Shown here one piece after another: positions 34,511 to 46,930 of a DNA stretch of 64,000 nucleotides. Source of the DNA: Punica granatum (Eukaryota; Streptophyta; Magnoliopsida; Myrtales; Lythraceae); NCBI RefSeq assembly GCF_007655135.1, contig NC_045132.1, positions 4,464,001 to 4,528,000 of the forward strand, written 5' to 3'. The notes under the pieces are model-generated. The model was given only the letters and a program-made list of their open reading frames with translations. It did not search any database and was not told where the DNA came from. Every line of letters begins with the position of its first letter. Positions within the stretch are counted from its first letter, which is position 1. A program made the position numbers and the translations under genes.

Positions 34511-35359
34511 GAGCTCATCATAAAAGTTGCAGCTTCACGTTAGTGGACCTTTCATTTTCAGTTGAAGGAATTGTTACTATATTTTATTTGGACTATATTC
34601 AACGAATTTTTATATTTTTCCATCTTATTTGTATGTATATATATATAATATTATGAGCTTTATTGAAAAATTAATAGTCTTTTCAATAATTACATAGACT
34701 TCTTGAGATAGGCGATATCTTGTCAAGTTCAATACACTAAATATTCTATAAATAGATGACATATTTCATTTCACATGCATAATCTTTCCATTCATTTTTT
34801 AGTACCTCTTTAAGTCATAGACGACTTCTTTCTATATGTATAAAAGTTGAATTTCTATCTCTCTCTATATATATAATTCATATTTTATAAAACTATATTA
34901 AGTATTCGTTTTTATCTACTCACTATTTATATTGACATATCTACTTGACACATCCATTTTTTTCTATTTATGTTTACTCATAGCATATGTGTTGAAATAT
35001 TACTACACAACGAGCATCCATCAATTAGTTATGGATTAACTCAAAAACTTGAAAGTGAATGGGGATATTTTTTGGGTAAGGTGGAAATAGTAAATTTGAT
35101 CCTTGATTTAGCCCCAGCCTTATATGATTGGTCATTTGTTCTTCTCTTTTCCATTAAAAGGTTCTATTTACACCTGTCAATTAGCAACGAAGAGACACTG
35201 TACCTATAAAAAGAAAAAAAGGTTCTATTTACAGCCACAAATTAACATGCATATAACGAAGAATTTAGTAACTTTTTTTTTAGTAATAAGAAAACGGGGA
35301 CAAAGCCCGATTACGTAAAGATGGGCATTTATAAATCCCAACGATTATGATTCCCGCCA
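34511..35359. other. AT-rich intergenic DNA
   Basis: No gene is visible. A short duplication (AGGTTCTATTTACA at 35158 and 35219) lies near the right end. Confidence 0.45.
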
Positions 35360-35915
35360 AAAAGAGCCTAAACGTTGGGTTTCTGTTTGATTTAATTTTT
35401 GTTGTTTTAATTTATGTAAGGGCTTTTGCCCCTCCATTTATCGGGGAAAAAAAAAAAAGAGCCTAAACACCCTGCGGTGAAGAATGGAAAAGGTGGAGAC
35501 CCCAAGAGAGGTCAATAGCCAATTTAGCCATCCAATCAACGCATGAATTGTGACTTCTCTGTAAGTATGGGCTATCTGAACCTGCCAATCCTTCTCGATC
35601 AGGTGTTGAACAGCAGCTAGCAGAGCAGCAATGGTAGAGGCAGCACCCTCAAGACCGGCAACAAGTCCACGAACGACTCCATATCAACTTCAACGGCAAT
35701 ACAATCCTGATTTTACCAAGCCTGATTTTACACAGCAGAACTCAGCTTTAACAGCGGATGCAATCCCAAGGTTTTGGGCAAAACCACCGAACCATCTACA
35801 CCATCTGAGTCTCTGATCAAACCTCCAGATACAACCAGACCAGAATTTCTACGTGAGCTGCCATCTGTGTTCAGCTTAACCCAACCATCCGGGGTACGAA
35901 TGGTTGAATTAAGTA
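35360..35915 (-). mobile_element. 5'-truncated LINE, RNase H end
   Basis: On the minus strand the sequence encodes DGWVKLNTDGSS and GGLIRDSDG, the start of the RNase H domain typical of plant LINEs. After frame disruption it continues to DWMAKLAIDLSWG and a TAG at 35465-35463. A 3' tail with a T run and AT-rich sequence follows to about 35360. The reverse transcriptase is absent, as expected for a 5'-truncated insertion. The exact ends are approximate. Confidence 0.7.
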
Positions 35916-36178
35916 TGAATAATGATTTTCGGTGACCATGATTTCTCGAGACAAAAAGATAGATAAACAAACAAGTGACATGCGGATCGCACGGAGTCCT
36001 TAAGGAATTGCTCGATAGACCACTAACCCTTATAAATGTAACAATTTGATTATAAACATGTCAATTCTGTTTCTTTTGATAGCTAATTCTTGCCATTTGC
36101 CTTTTCATCTTCTTCTTTCTGATTTCAAAGGGGCCCTAGAGAAATAGAATCCAGAATCTCCCCCCCGCCCCTCATCAT

Positions 36179-39100
36179 TTAGAAAAAATTGTTCATCTTA
36201 TCTTTGAAGATCTGGTCCATGATAATCTTGTACGCCTTCTCCGTGGGATGAAAGCTGTCCCAGAACACATATTTCTCGTCGTCCTTGCATGTCATGAAGA
36301 CGCTGAAGCTGTTACATAGGAAACTCACTTCGAGGTTCCCAGTGCCGCAACACCCCTGAGTACTAACTTCGAAACCTGCATTAATCAGCAAGACTTCAAC
36401 AATCAACAACCCAGCTGGGATCAAACTCCACAGGACGTACTTAGGCCACATCTTATACAATTACAACAAACAAAGAGTGCATAAATCGTGTAAACTACCG
36501 TATTGAGATGAGTTTTGGATGAGCGGGAGGAACGTGTTATAGACGTCGAGGTAGACGATCTTGGAGCCGGAGAGTTGGGATTTGAGGGAGTTTGCTAGTG
36601 AGGAGAGCTTGGAGTTGAAGAGGATGGCGGCGTTGTTTGCATCGTCGAAGCAGTTCCTCTTGAATCCTCCTCTTAGAGTCCTCAGCGCAGGCACACACCC
36701 CAGCGGTGGGATGCTAATCACCCCTATTCTCCTGGCTCCAAATCCATAAAGCTCCTGCACATGATTTTATGACATTTTCTTATCGAATAAGTCGGTAGAC
36801 GAAACTATATATTGCATTCAGTACAGCCACACACCTAGGAATGTTGATGAGCTGATCGGATCCAAACAATGTCAAAATCTAACTTGGTAGACTTCAGATG
36901 GCTCATCTTATGAATCCATGGTAAGTCGTTTTCTCATTTTTCGATGTTGAAACCATATTGGATAATGGATAATACATACACACCTGAATGAAGCTTGAGG
37001 ACCAGTTCACCATAAGATCGGTGTAGGATGATATATTGTCATGCCTGCTGAATGGCCCGAAAAATGTTTTCGTGATGTCATTGCTTCCCAAGCACACGAT
37101 GTAGATGCTCTGTGACAAAATCGATGCTGCCTTCTCATCACTGACTTCTGCTTTTATCCTTGCGATGCTTTGGTTGTACAGATCCAGTTGATCAGATAAT
37201 GACAACACCCTCTGATATCGTTCAAATTAATAAGCGTGTAGCAGGGTATATAGTCTGCTCGATAAGTTCAATAATTATGTAGGTCAACCATTTGCGTTGG
37301 CTAATTGCACCCTGGACCTAGGCCTACCTTAACCTGGGTAGCTGATCTCAGGCCAAGATCAGCCTCGAGGGCAGCGTTTTGCCACCACAGGAATGCAGTG
37401 AAGGCAGCAGCCAATGACGAAAAGGAGGCGGCCAAGAGCCATGGCCTTCAACCGGCCAAGATTGATCTTACACCTCTTTGCGGAGAACAAAAATAAAATA
37501 ATAAAATAATAATAGCGACACAGAAAGTTTTTGAAAAATGGAAAGTCTAAGGCGGGTTTTCCTAGCCGATTGCAAACGTTTTCTTTCAGCCAGGCACTTT
37601 GCATTAACAAACTGCGGACAGCAAGGAAAATATTTGTTCGTATAATCATTTTCTTGAATTGTAATGCGAAATCGACTGTTGGGATTCGATAGAGAAGAGG
37701 TAAAGAATCAATTACTGTAATCTTGGAAGTCTTTGGATCATATCCGGCAGCACCGGAGGCGAAGCTGACGCCAGTGAGGAGGTCTTGAATCTGCAGATTT
37801 GGGTCCAGATAAGCGGGCAGCAGTTCCTTCACACCAAATATTTCAGCTGTCAAGAAAATTGCTTGATGGTGAGAAGAGGCATATATAATCTGGTTTATCA
37901 ATTAAGCAAAAACATCAAAAACATCGATGTTATTCTATGTAGCTAGATATCTAATCGATAAAACAAGTGGATAAGTATGGACTAAACCAACAATCATTTT
38001 CTTCTTTTGGGTTCAATTCGGCGGTAACATGAGACGATTGTTTACATTGTGCATGATATGATTTTATGCAAATTGGTTTTGGAATAGAGAATCGAAAAAA
38101 GGGATACCCGAATAAAGAATTAATAAGAAGGCACAGAAAAATCGACCCAGTATCTCTAAAGTTGCTAATAGAGAGACAGGTTTGCACTTCATTATAATTC
38201 AAAAATAATGACATTTACCTATTGCACATCAATTTTTTGAGAACAAAATTGGCGATGGCCCACGGATTTTCTTCTGGTATGACTAACTGCTTTTTGTCCA
38301 ATTAGAAGTTGGGTTCACATCCACAAATTCAATGCATATATATAGTTAGAAGTTGGTAACTCACATAATGTAATGTAATGAATAGGCTAGCAATCTTCAG
38401 TGACAGCGATCTATCAAGAAAACAATGCAAATGACAAGATTCGGCGTACGGATTATGAGTCCTAATTGAGGCAATATGTTCGACAATAGAGATGACAATC
38501 GCCCTCATTAATATTACGAGTAATTACAGCATGCTTTTTATGTTACCTGTGGTACGAAACAAGAAGCCAGAATTACAAAATTTGACATAGCTTTAGGTAG
38601 GATTTGGCGATTCAGAATCGGAGCTAATTGACAGTTAGCTAATTCTCATAACAAGTCGTTTGTCTTCATTTGAATTGTTATATCACTGTATTCCTCCTAT
38701 GAATTGTGGTAATAATTGGCATTTTATTTTTTTTTAAAATTAATATATATATGGAGTCATATCATCCTTATGATTATGCATTGCCCATACTTTCGATTAT
38801 TATTGATCAGAAAATTGTCTTCAATTCTTATAGCAGATGTCTCATGAATTCCGCGGAAATTATCGACTTATCGATGTGACTAAATCCATACCTACATGAA
38901 TAAAAATGTATTGAACGTTATAACTTATTTTTATATGAAAAGGTGAAAAATATATACCAACTAATAAGTTTTTACATTATCATAAGCATTTTTTACTTTA
39001 TCTCGGTACAGAGCATAGAGCGCAGCGTAAGAAAGGAAGAAAGTAATTGTCGAAAAGTTAGTTAAAAATACCTAGCATGTCGGAGGGGACTTTGCCGTTG

Positions 39101-39360
39101 CTGAACCGTCCAGTGGCCTTACCTCCGGCGAAGTCCCGGCCGTAGGGCGGGAAGTTGCATTTGGAAATGGTCTTAAGCTGGTTGTTGTTCCCTGGGTCCA
39201 CTATTGAGTCTCCGAACACAAACACTGCCGGTACCGTTACATCGGGGGGGAGCCCCGCAGCCATGGCAGCAGCAGAGACCCAGAGAATTAAGGCCGATAC
39301 GAAGAACATCGAGATGGAGGAATTCGAAGAAAGGTGCCTGTTGTGGTGGGGAATTTCCAT
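36179..39360 (-). CDS. GDSL esterase/lipase, EXL-like (copy B), intact
   Basis: Five exons on the minus strand: 39360-39072, 37846-37716, 37211-36984, 36754-36499 and 36375-36179, all with GT..AG introns, totalling 1101 nt (366 aa plus stop). An N-terminal signal peptide (hydrophobic [18 protein letters not shown]) predicts secretion to the cell wall or apoplast. SGNH catalytic blocks are intact: [12 protein letters not shown] with nucleophile Ser52, TGRFSNG, GSNDI with Asn184, and [11 protein letters not shown] with Asp341 and His344. Length and exon pattern match plant EXL-type GDSL lipases (about 350-370 aa), which hydrolyse ester bonds in lipids; some act in pollen coat or surface lipid formation. 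The substrate cannot be told from sequence. It sits between pseudogene A and copy C in the same orientation. Confidence 0.9.
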
Positions 39361-39812
39361 TGTTGAATGTAAGAAGGAAGAAATCTGATCTTTATTGAGC
39401 TGTGTGGGGAATGAATTTCTGCATGTTATGGGAGTTCGATCATGAGATTATTCATCGTTGGTTCGTCTATGTGTATATATATATTCACATATACATATAT
39501 GGAAGCATATAATTAGCAATAGGGGAATTCCACAGTACGTTGATTTTGTAATATTGCCAAATGTGTCAACTGAATAAACTATTACGGCATCAAATTTCGC
39601 TCACTTTTCGTGATTCTAGTGAAATCCTTTGACAGAACAGAAGATTGGTAAGATTTATGAATAGAAACTATCAATGAGTTATTCAAAAATAAATAAATAA
39701 ATAAGTACGTGCGATACTCGGCTACTGTAGAACTAGAAGATTACCATAAGCATTACTACTACGCTTGAATATAACAATAGAGGAAGTTTCTGTTTGTCCC
39801 GTCTTTTTAAAG
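39361..39812. other. Putative promoter region of GDSL copy B
   Basis: On the minus strand a TATA-rich stretch (revcomp of TGTATATATATATTCAC, 39471-39487) lies about 110-125 bp upstream of the ATG, similar in distance to the TATA-like element of copy C. An alternative is CTCAATAAAG about 35 bp upstream of the ATG. No experimental support. Confidence 0.35.
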
Positions 39813-40399
39813 TGTAAAATATCCATTGGACCTATAAGAAATTGAGTTTATCTCCAATCCAAAAACTCGAGCTAATAGATTGTGGTACCTAATCTCTTAT
39901 AAACCCATTAAATTCTTTTTAATTTTTCTATGTGAGATTTTTTACTTTAAACACCCGCCCTCACGTGGCAACGTGTGGTTTTGACATTCACCTACACGTG
40001 CCACGTGGACTAGAACAACCCGACCTCAAGATCTAATTACGAGCCGGGACTGGACTTCCGTGCTCGGGAGGAGGGGGGATGACAATTGACAATGGGACCA
40101 TGCTTGGACCGGACTAATATGATGCGGGTTTCTCTCAGCGCTCAGATTTCAAAGAGACCATGAGTTCCACACTCGGCCCAAGCATGGGCACATTTCGGCT
40201 AGCTATCGACAAAGAGACTTTTCAAATGGCATGATACAAACCTACACACATGCGTGCAGAAGCATTATCCGCTCTGATATCATGTAAAATATTCATTGAG
40301 CCTATAAATAATTGGGTCTATCTCCAAACCAAAAGCTCGAGCTAATGAACCCTTTAGATTCTTCTTAATTTTTTTGCGTGGGATCTTTTACTCTCAACA
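39813..40399 (-). mobile_element. TRIM element, minus strand, with 5-bp target duplication
   Basis: The terminal repeats are 40283-40399 and 39813-39953; on the minus strand they start TGTTGAGAG or TGTTTAAAG and end TTTTACA. Next to the first is TGATATCAGAGC (40282-40271), a one-base variant of the Met-tRNA primer site. The element is flanked by the perfect direct repeat TAAAG (39808-39812 and 40400-40404). The internal part (about 330 bp) is non-coding. It lies about 450 bp upstream of the ATG of GDSL copy B. Confidence 0.85.
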
Positions 40400-40404
40400 T
40401 AAAG

Positions 40405-42773
40405 GATGCCAATCTCATTCTTACAAACTATTTCATCAACTTTTTGTGGTGAAGCCTGCATCAATGGATACTGATATGAGGGGGGTTAAGGAATGATTCC
40501 TTGAAGGGACTCGATAATCCTCCTATGTCATTCGATTGCATCGGATATTGTTGTTAATACCGTATTTAATAAAATAAAAGGCTATGTCTACTTTCATCCG
40601 TTATTTGACTATAATACACCGCTTTTGCTGTTCATGTTAAATAGATGTAAAGTGATGCACAATAAAATGACTGAATCCTCATTGATAATGTATAATGTAT
40701 ATAACTACTTTCATTACAATACATAGTCATGTATAATGTTTTATGTGTAAAAATTATCTATACATGACTAAATTACGTAATATGTACAAGGTAAGCTATA
40801 ATGACAAGCATTCCTAAAATACAAGATATGCTAAGATTTCATATAATCTTCTCTATTATATGATACCAAACTACCACTAAAATTCATATGGTTAACTATA
40901 TTCCCCAAATCACTCTATCATATTTATCCTTTCCTTTCTTAATTCAGGCACACATCTTACCATTCACGAAAAATTATTTCTCTTACAGAAATCACTACTT
41001 ATCCGATATTATGAAAAAACTATCTTAAATAGTTAGGAAAAATTGCACAATTAGCCCAGAATCATAACACTTAGGTACAAAAATTATCACTTCTCTTGTA
41101 ATTACCGCCCACCACCCCCTCCACCTCTCCTCTCCCAACCAAGGTTGACGGAGAGCTCAAACCGTGCCAACAATCTCGCTCGGGGGTGGGGTGGCTAGCG
41201 GGGGCGCTGCCACCCCCAACCAAGAGACCTGAAGCTGTTGGTTTTGTTTATATATTATATTATTTCTAGGAGACATACCAATGCGATTGCAATAATTTTT
41301 TTCCAGGAGACATACCAATACGATGACATCCATGAATTTATGTCATGGATAAATTTTTTTGGCTCTAATTCGTCAAGGTCGTTGGGAAAGGACTTTGTAA
41401 AATTTTCTTCGTCAAATATATGTTTGGTATAACAGTACTTGTTTGGTATTATTTCCTGATCTAAAAGTGCGGCCTGCAGGGAACTTGGTCAATAAAATCT
41501 CTACTCATATCCTGTGCTATTTTTGCATAAGCGAAAGCTCGATCTGTAATTATCATCTAGTTATCAAAAATACCTTTTATTCTAACAATATTCTCCCCTT
41601 TCTATTTACTCCCACGTATCAAACTCTCCTTATTTTACTCTCTACTCCAAACTTCTTAATCCCATGTTCTATCACATTATTTTTTGTTTCTTTTTCAAAT
41701 TCTTTCCCTAATTCTAACTTTTTGTTTTTCTTACCATTAATTTCTTCTTCCGCTTCCATACGAATCCATCCATGAGTGCATTGAAAAAAATTATTATGGT
41801 TGAAACGTGATAAGTACGGATTAGGCCATCGTATTCAAAAGTACATGTACATTAAAATATTTTTTTTTATTTTAAGTAGTATGCACGTAAAAGCATAAAT
41901 CTTCTTACAGATGAGGTGCTTGTTAGACCAAACCTATAAAAGAAAATCGCAATGAGAATGTCAAAGGCCACATACGTGATGATCTATCCAAGAAATCTGA
42001 TGATAATCTCCTTCCTTTTATTATACGACATTTATATATATATATATATGATAACCTTAAAATATATATTAGTCTTCTCTTTTATCTGGAACCTAGCTAA
42101 CAAACAATGGAATTAATAATAAGTTTTCAAAGACAAGTGGCATTGGCTTCTTGGGTGATTCTATTCTAGGACGCAAAGTGAGAAAATATTTAATAAAACT
42201 AGTCCTGTACTCCGCGCGGACCTCAATATTTACTAAATTATCATCAATCCGTTTTGTACAAATTTGGCAAGAATATATCGACATACTTTACATTTTATAC
42301 ATAATAAATCATAACAACTTTCGTGAATTGAAAAAAATTAGTAGGAGATGAGCTCGAGAAGAGAAGAGAGTCGAAGATGATTAAATAAGGGAGAATATAT
42401 TTAAAGGGAGAGGGTCCATACTTACGTGGTAGCTCCTCTTGTATGAAAATGCTACGTGGCAATTTCTCCCTGCACAAATAGAAGACTCTCATGAGAGTAG
42501 TCCTATTTACTTAATATAATATAAAGATATAGATTGCACCTAATGAATTAAATGGACTTATAAATATATGATTATTTCTTGACGCAGAATCGTGTAAAAG
42601 AACCAGATAAGATTTTCTTTGCCATCAATAATGACAATGTCAGAAACCATTTACATACATATGACTATCACATAAATATTTTGAGGTACCTATATTGTTG
42701 GTGATGTATAAAGGAGTAGACAAAAAATGAGTGGACTTTGTGAAAAATTTATAAATCTATATCTATCTATCCA
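40405..42773. other. Intergenic DNA with possible Helitron terminus
   Basis: Mostly AT-rich and without genes. A short GC-rich low-complexity island lies at 41105-41220 (CCACC and GGGGTGG runs) and a pyrimidine-rich stretch at 41570-41770. On the minus strand, GTCCGCGCGGAGTACAGGACTAGT (ending near 42200) has the palindrome TCCGCGCGGA shortly before CTAGT, which resembles a Helitron 3' end. An (AT)n run lies at 42031-42049. Confidence 0.4.
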
Positions 42774-43250
42774 TCTATATCTATATATAGAAACTAAAGG
42801 AGAGTTCCGAGAACAATTTTCTTTTAGTCATATGTCAGGCAACTATAGCTAGAAAAAAAACTTTCTCCTCTTCTCTACCTTGAGAAACAAGAAAGATAAA
42901 CTTTTTAAAGGAAATATTTTTTGGTTTGAAGTATTTTATTGCATTACTCATTTATTGTACAATCAAAACAAAATTCTTTTACGTGTCACAATTTTTCTCA
43001 AAAACATATAGTTTCAATTACTGGAGCAAATCAAACCAATTATATGTTTCTCAAAAACATATAGTCAATAAAGTGCATACATATACACTCGAATTTTCAG
43101 TCATGCACCTCCGCTATATGGGGCATTAGTTCACACAAAGGAAAGAAATCTCATATCAGTTATATTATTCCCCTTTTATATTATGTATATATATGTGTAT
43201 AATATATGTATATATGTTCAAACAAGGTTATAATTCTTCCCCTTTTATAG

Positions 43251-43292
<42 letters not shown>

Positions 43293-43848
43293 CTATATGT
43301 CGGTTTTTTATGTGTATTTATTTGATCTTTTAGATTGACTAATTATTATTTTGATATATAGTATCCTAATTTTTAATCTGTGATGACGCACTTTTTTTGT
43401 TAGTAAATCCTTGCATTTGCCAGTCATCTGTGCAGAGATCTTTATAATACTTTTTGCGTTGACTGTTGGAACTATTTACATTTGTGGTTACCTATAGGTA
43501 ACATAAGATTTCACAAGCAATTTGATACATACATTGATGAGTAACTAAACATTTCTTTTGGAAAAGTGATTAGCAAAATTTTTTCCAGATTATCGTAATT
43601 CAATTATATCTTGTGAATTAGAATACATATTATAAATTATATTCTTAATTAAAATTCTATAAAGACTCTAAAAATCATAAAATTCTAAAATAAAAAAAAT
43701 TGCTAGATTATCATAATTCAATTATATCTTGTGAATTAGAGTACATTATAAACTATAACTTTAATTAAAATTCTATAACAACTTTAAAAAAATACTAAAA
43801 TTCTATAATAAAAAATTTGAAATCCGTGGCAATGCGCTGGGTGTTTAG
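42774..43848 (+). mobile_element. Possible non-autonomous Helitron
   Basis: The left end TCTATATATAGAAACTAAAG resembles plant Helitron 5' ends (TC plus AT-rich). The right end CCGTGGCAATGCGCTGG followed within a few bases by TTTAG resembles a decayed 3' hairpin and CTRR end. Inside are a (TA)n run (43255-43291) and a direct duplication of about 125 bp (43585-43700 and 43706-43820, with TCAATTATATCTTGTGAATT). There is no coding capacity and no target duplication, as expected, but the termini are imperfect. Confidence 0.4.
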
Positions 43849-43904
43849 TGTTCCTAAATGGAGCTCTCCTAGTGTATGAAACAACCTGACAATGATCGAA
43901 GCAA

Positions 43905-46900
43905 TGCAATACTTAACTCTTAAGCATAGAATGGGCAAGAATTATATGGTCATTAATTGTCTTTGTGTTAAACGAGGAGTACTTGAACGGCTAATATATG
44001 AAGTTGTAGAAAACATGCATCTATGTAGAAATCGAACAGTGGTTAATATGTGGCGATGAAATGAAGATAGTGGGCTATTTGATGAAAGCGGACATTAATG
44101 TACATCTTTGTGGTAATTATTTTTTCTTTTGCCATAAAAGGTCATATTAATTTATTCAACCAGTATCAACTACAAAAGAAAGAATTACGCTAAATCTAGA
44201 CTCAACAAACTATTTATTGACATTTTTGAAGAAAGAATTTAAGATATATTTTTTACCAGAGCTTTTCAACTATTATTATTCACTAAAATAATTTGCTCAG
44301 TTTTGATAACATAACAATTACTTTTACTCAAATTTATTTTGTAATATTCACGTAATTGATTTATTTTTATTATTATTGATTCTTATTGTAATGTATTCTT
44401 TTCTCTATTTGTATGATCATGTTTTCAAGGGTAAACGTCCATATGCATAAATTGGCTAGCAGAGTATTGAATGATAAATACTTAACTTTGTTCCGGAAAG
44501 GGAAAATTATTTTTCAGAAGAAAGGAGGTGCAATTACTGCACTAAAAATTAAAATAAATGACGAATAGTAAAAAGATAAAAAAGACTATTTTGAGAAAAT
44601 TAAAAAAAATTACTTGCAATTTGGAAAAATCATCAATTTATTATGCAATTTATTTTGTCTTAAGTTTGCATATACAGAGATTTTGATATTAGCTGTCATA
44701 GCATGTAGGAAAGAGGAAGAGATTTGAACTAAGAAATGTTAAAAAAAAAAAGGTTCGACTCAACAAGCTGTGAAGCGTGATTAGGTAAACAGATTACCAT
44801 TTTAATCCCCCTTTTTTTTCTTGTAGAGTTAGATCAATATATTATTTGGATTATGCTTCATATTATTCTTCGAGACAAAAGAAGATTATTGTAATTATTC
44901 TTTCTTTTAATTTATTTTAAATATTATGTATTGCTTTCCTAATGGAAATGCTGTAAATATGTACGTCCATACAAAATAAGGCGTTCATATATGTAAAATC
45001 ATTTAAATGGGTAGATAATGTTTGTTGAAAAAGACCTTTCTCCTTTAACTAATTTTAATGAACGCTAAAATTACTTTCAAGATCAGATTAATTTAAATTT
45101 AAAGTTTTTGATTGAATTATTAATAATTTGATAAAAAAATATATGAGATTTAAGTATTAAAATTGTATTAAATCTTGCTCCATTGATTCTAAAACAAGAT
45201 CACCAGAAAGAAATTTAATACGAGAAACATAAGATAGTTTAGTTTAAATAATTCGTTGAATTATATAATAAGTAAATTAAAAAAATTTTGGAGAATAAAT
45301 TCCTTTTACGTTCATGAATAAATTATATAAAATACTTTCTTGAAAATAAAAATATGTCTTGATAATGCTCAAAGAGGAACACGCCAATCTGTATCTACTA
45401 TATATTAATTACTTTTAACTGATGAATAATAGAAACTTGGGCCATGGAAAAGCCCGCTTGATGATTCATGGGGACTGCTAGGGGCTAAAAGTGGTCCACT
45501 TGAATAAATTTCACGTGCGTACTAAGTTATTCATTTTTTGGACATTGGATCCTTGCTCGGAGAGACAAGTAGGGCCACCAGCAGCGTTTGCATACATGAA
45601 AACAATCCCACATCGAAAACTAGGAGCCAAAGAGAAGAGTATATATGGCATTTCGATGCCCTCACAGGGCATGACCTTGAACAGGATCTGTTCTATAAAC
45701 TCGTACCTCTGTATCCTTGGATTCTAAGGAGACAAGAACCTTTCCTTTTTTCTTTTTTTTTTCATATATTATATTTTCATATTGTTGTCCTTCGCATATG
45801 TTTAAAAATTCTTTTTTATTTTTTTTCCTATCTTATATTTTAATGCTATTGTCCTTCATAAGTAGATTACATATGTTTAAAAATTCTTTATCATAGATTC
45901 TGTTGTCCTTCATAAGTAGATTGCATATGTTTAAATATTCTTTTTTATTTTTTATTTTTTTTCCTATCTTATATTTTGATTTGTTGTCATTCATAAGTAG
46001 ATTACATATGTTTAAAAATTCTTTATCATAGATTCATCTGAATTCCATCATAAGAAACCGTAGTTATGACTGTGCATCTCTATATATAATGGAAAAACTA
46101 CCCAAAAACTCATTTTACCATGATATCTGGATTTCGACATAGGATTGAAGTTTCATCTTCAGAAATTCTGAACCTGAAGCCCAAAGGAGATACTACTACT
46201 ATCTAGGTCAGGCATTTAGACCGGGGAAAGTCATTTTCAAGTCAAGTGGTGGATCATCCTGCTAATCTCTATTTGTTCGTCAATGTATTTCAATGCTCGA
46301 GAAGTTTCTAATTTTTGTTAATCGAAGTACCCCACATGGTATCAAAAAGCCCATTGGGCGCTGACAAATCTAAGTTCAAGATAGGTGGGTCCATTAAGAG
46401 GTAAAACTCTTCAGTTAATATTTTTTTTTTCATTCACAAGATTTAGATCCGAATCCATACTTAAGGGAATAGCCACCGAACCACCTATATCAAGCGATGT
46501 TGGTAGAAGCTTCTGAATTTTTAATTTATCACTCAACTCACTCCATCAGCCTTCAACTCTTCTATTCTTCATATTTTTCCAAATGTAGCCATTATGCCAA
46601 TATATAAATGTGTGTTTTCTAAATGTAACATGCCTTAAAACATCTATCAAAACTCAAGCCAAATTCTCATGCCGCCATATCATCAAAAATAAGAAATGGT
46701 GCTCTCTCGCTTTGCCACATCATCACCTATGTATTAACAAAATTTATCATTAATTATGCAGTAAAATATATATATATATATATATTATTTGCACATAATC
46801 CAACAGAATTTATACTATATGCATTAGTTGCTATTCAGGAATTTTTTTCTATCGTAACAATCGAATTACCGTTCATATATATTATAGCAAAATATAGAGT

Positions 46901-46930
46901 TGCTCTTTGCATTACGGGCAAATATATTCT
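43905..46930. repeat. Large duplicated block, copy X' (pair of 20756-24307)
   Basis: It begins TGCAATACTTAACTCTTAAG and ends GGCAAATATATTCT, colinear with block X. It has extra units in a local tandem array (45740-46030) built from GTCCTTCATAAGTAGATT and CATATGTTTAAAAATTC; block X has two units, this copy at least three. The right edge is cut off exactly by the gypsy fragment. The first edge lies 57 bp past the possible Helitron end. Confidence 0.88.
46335..46530 (-). mobile_element. SINE-like repeat inside block X'
   Basis: It shares GGTAAAACTCTTCA, the ATTCACAAGATTTAGATCC stretch and CAAGCGATGTTGGTAGAAGC with the copy at 23580-23785. On the minus strand the B-box region reads GGATCTAAATC. 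Confidence 0.55.

Noticed and set aside
41105..41220. GC-rich island as a CpG-island promoter
   Set aside because: It is only about 115 bp, of low complexity, and has no gene on either side at promoter distance.
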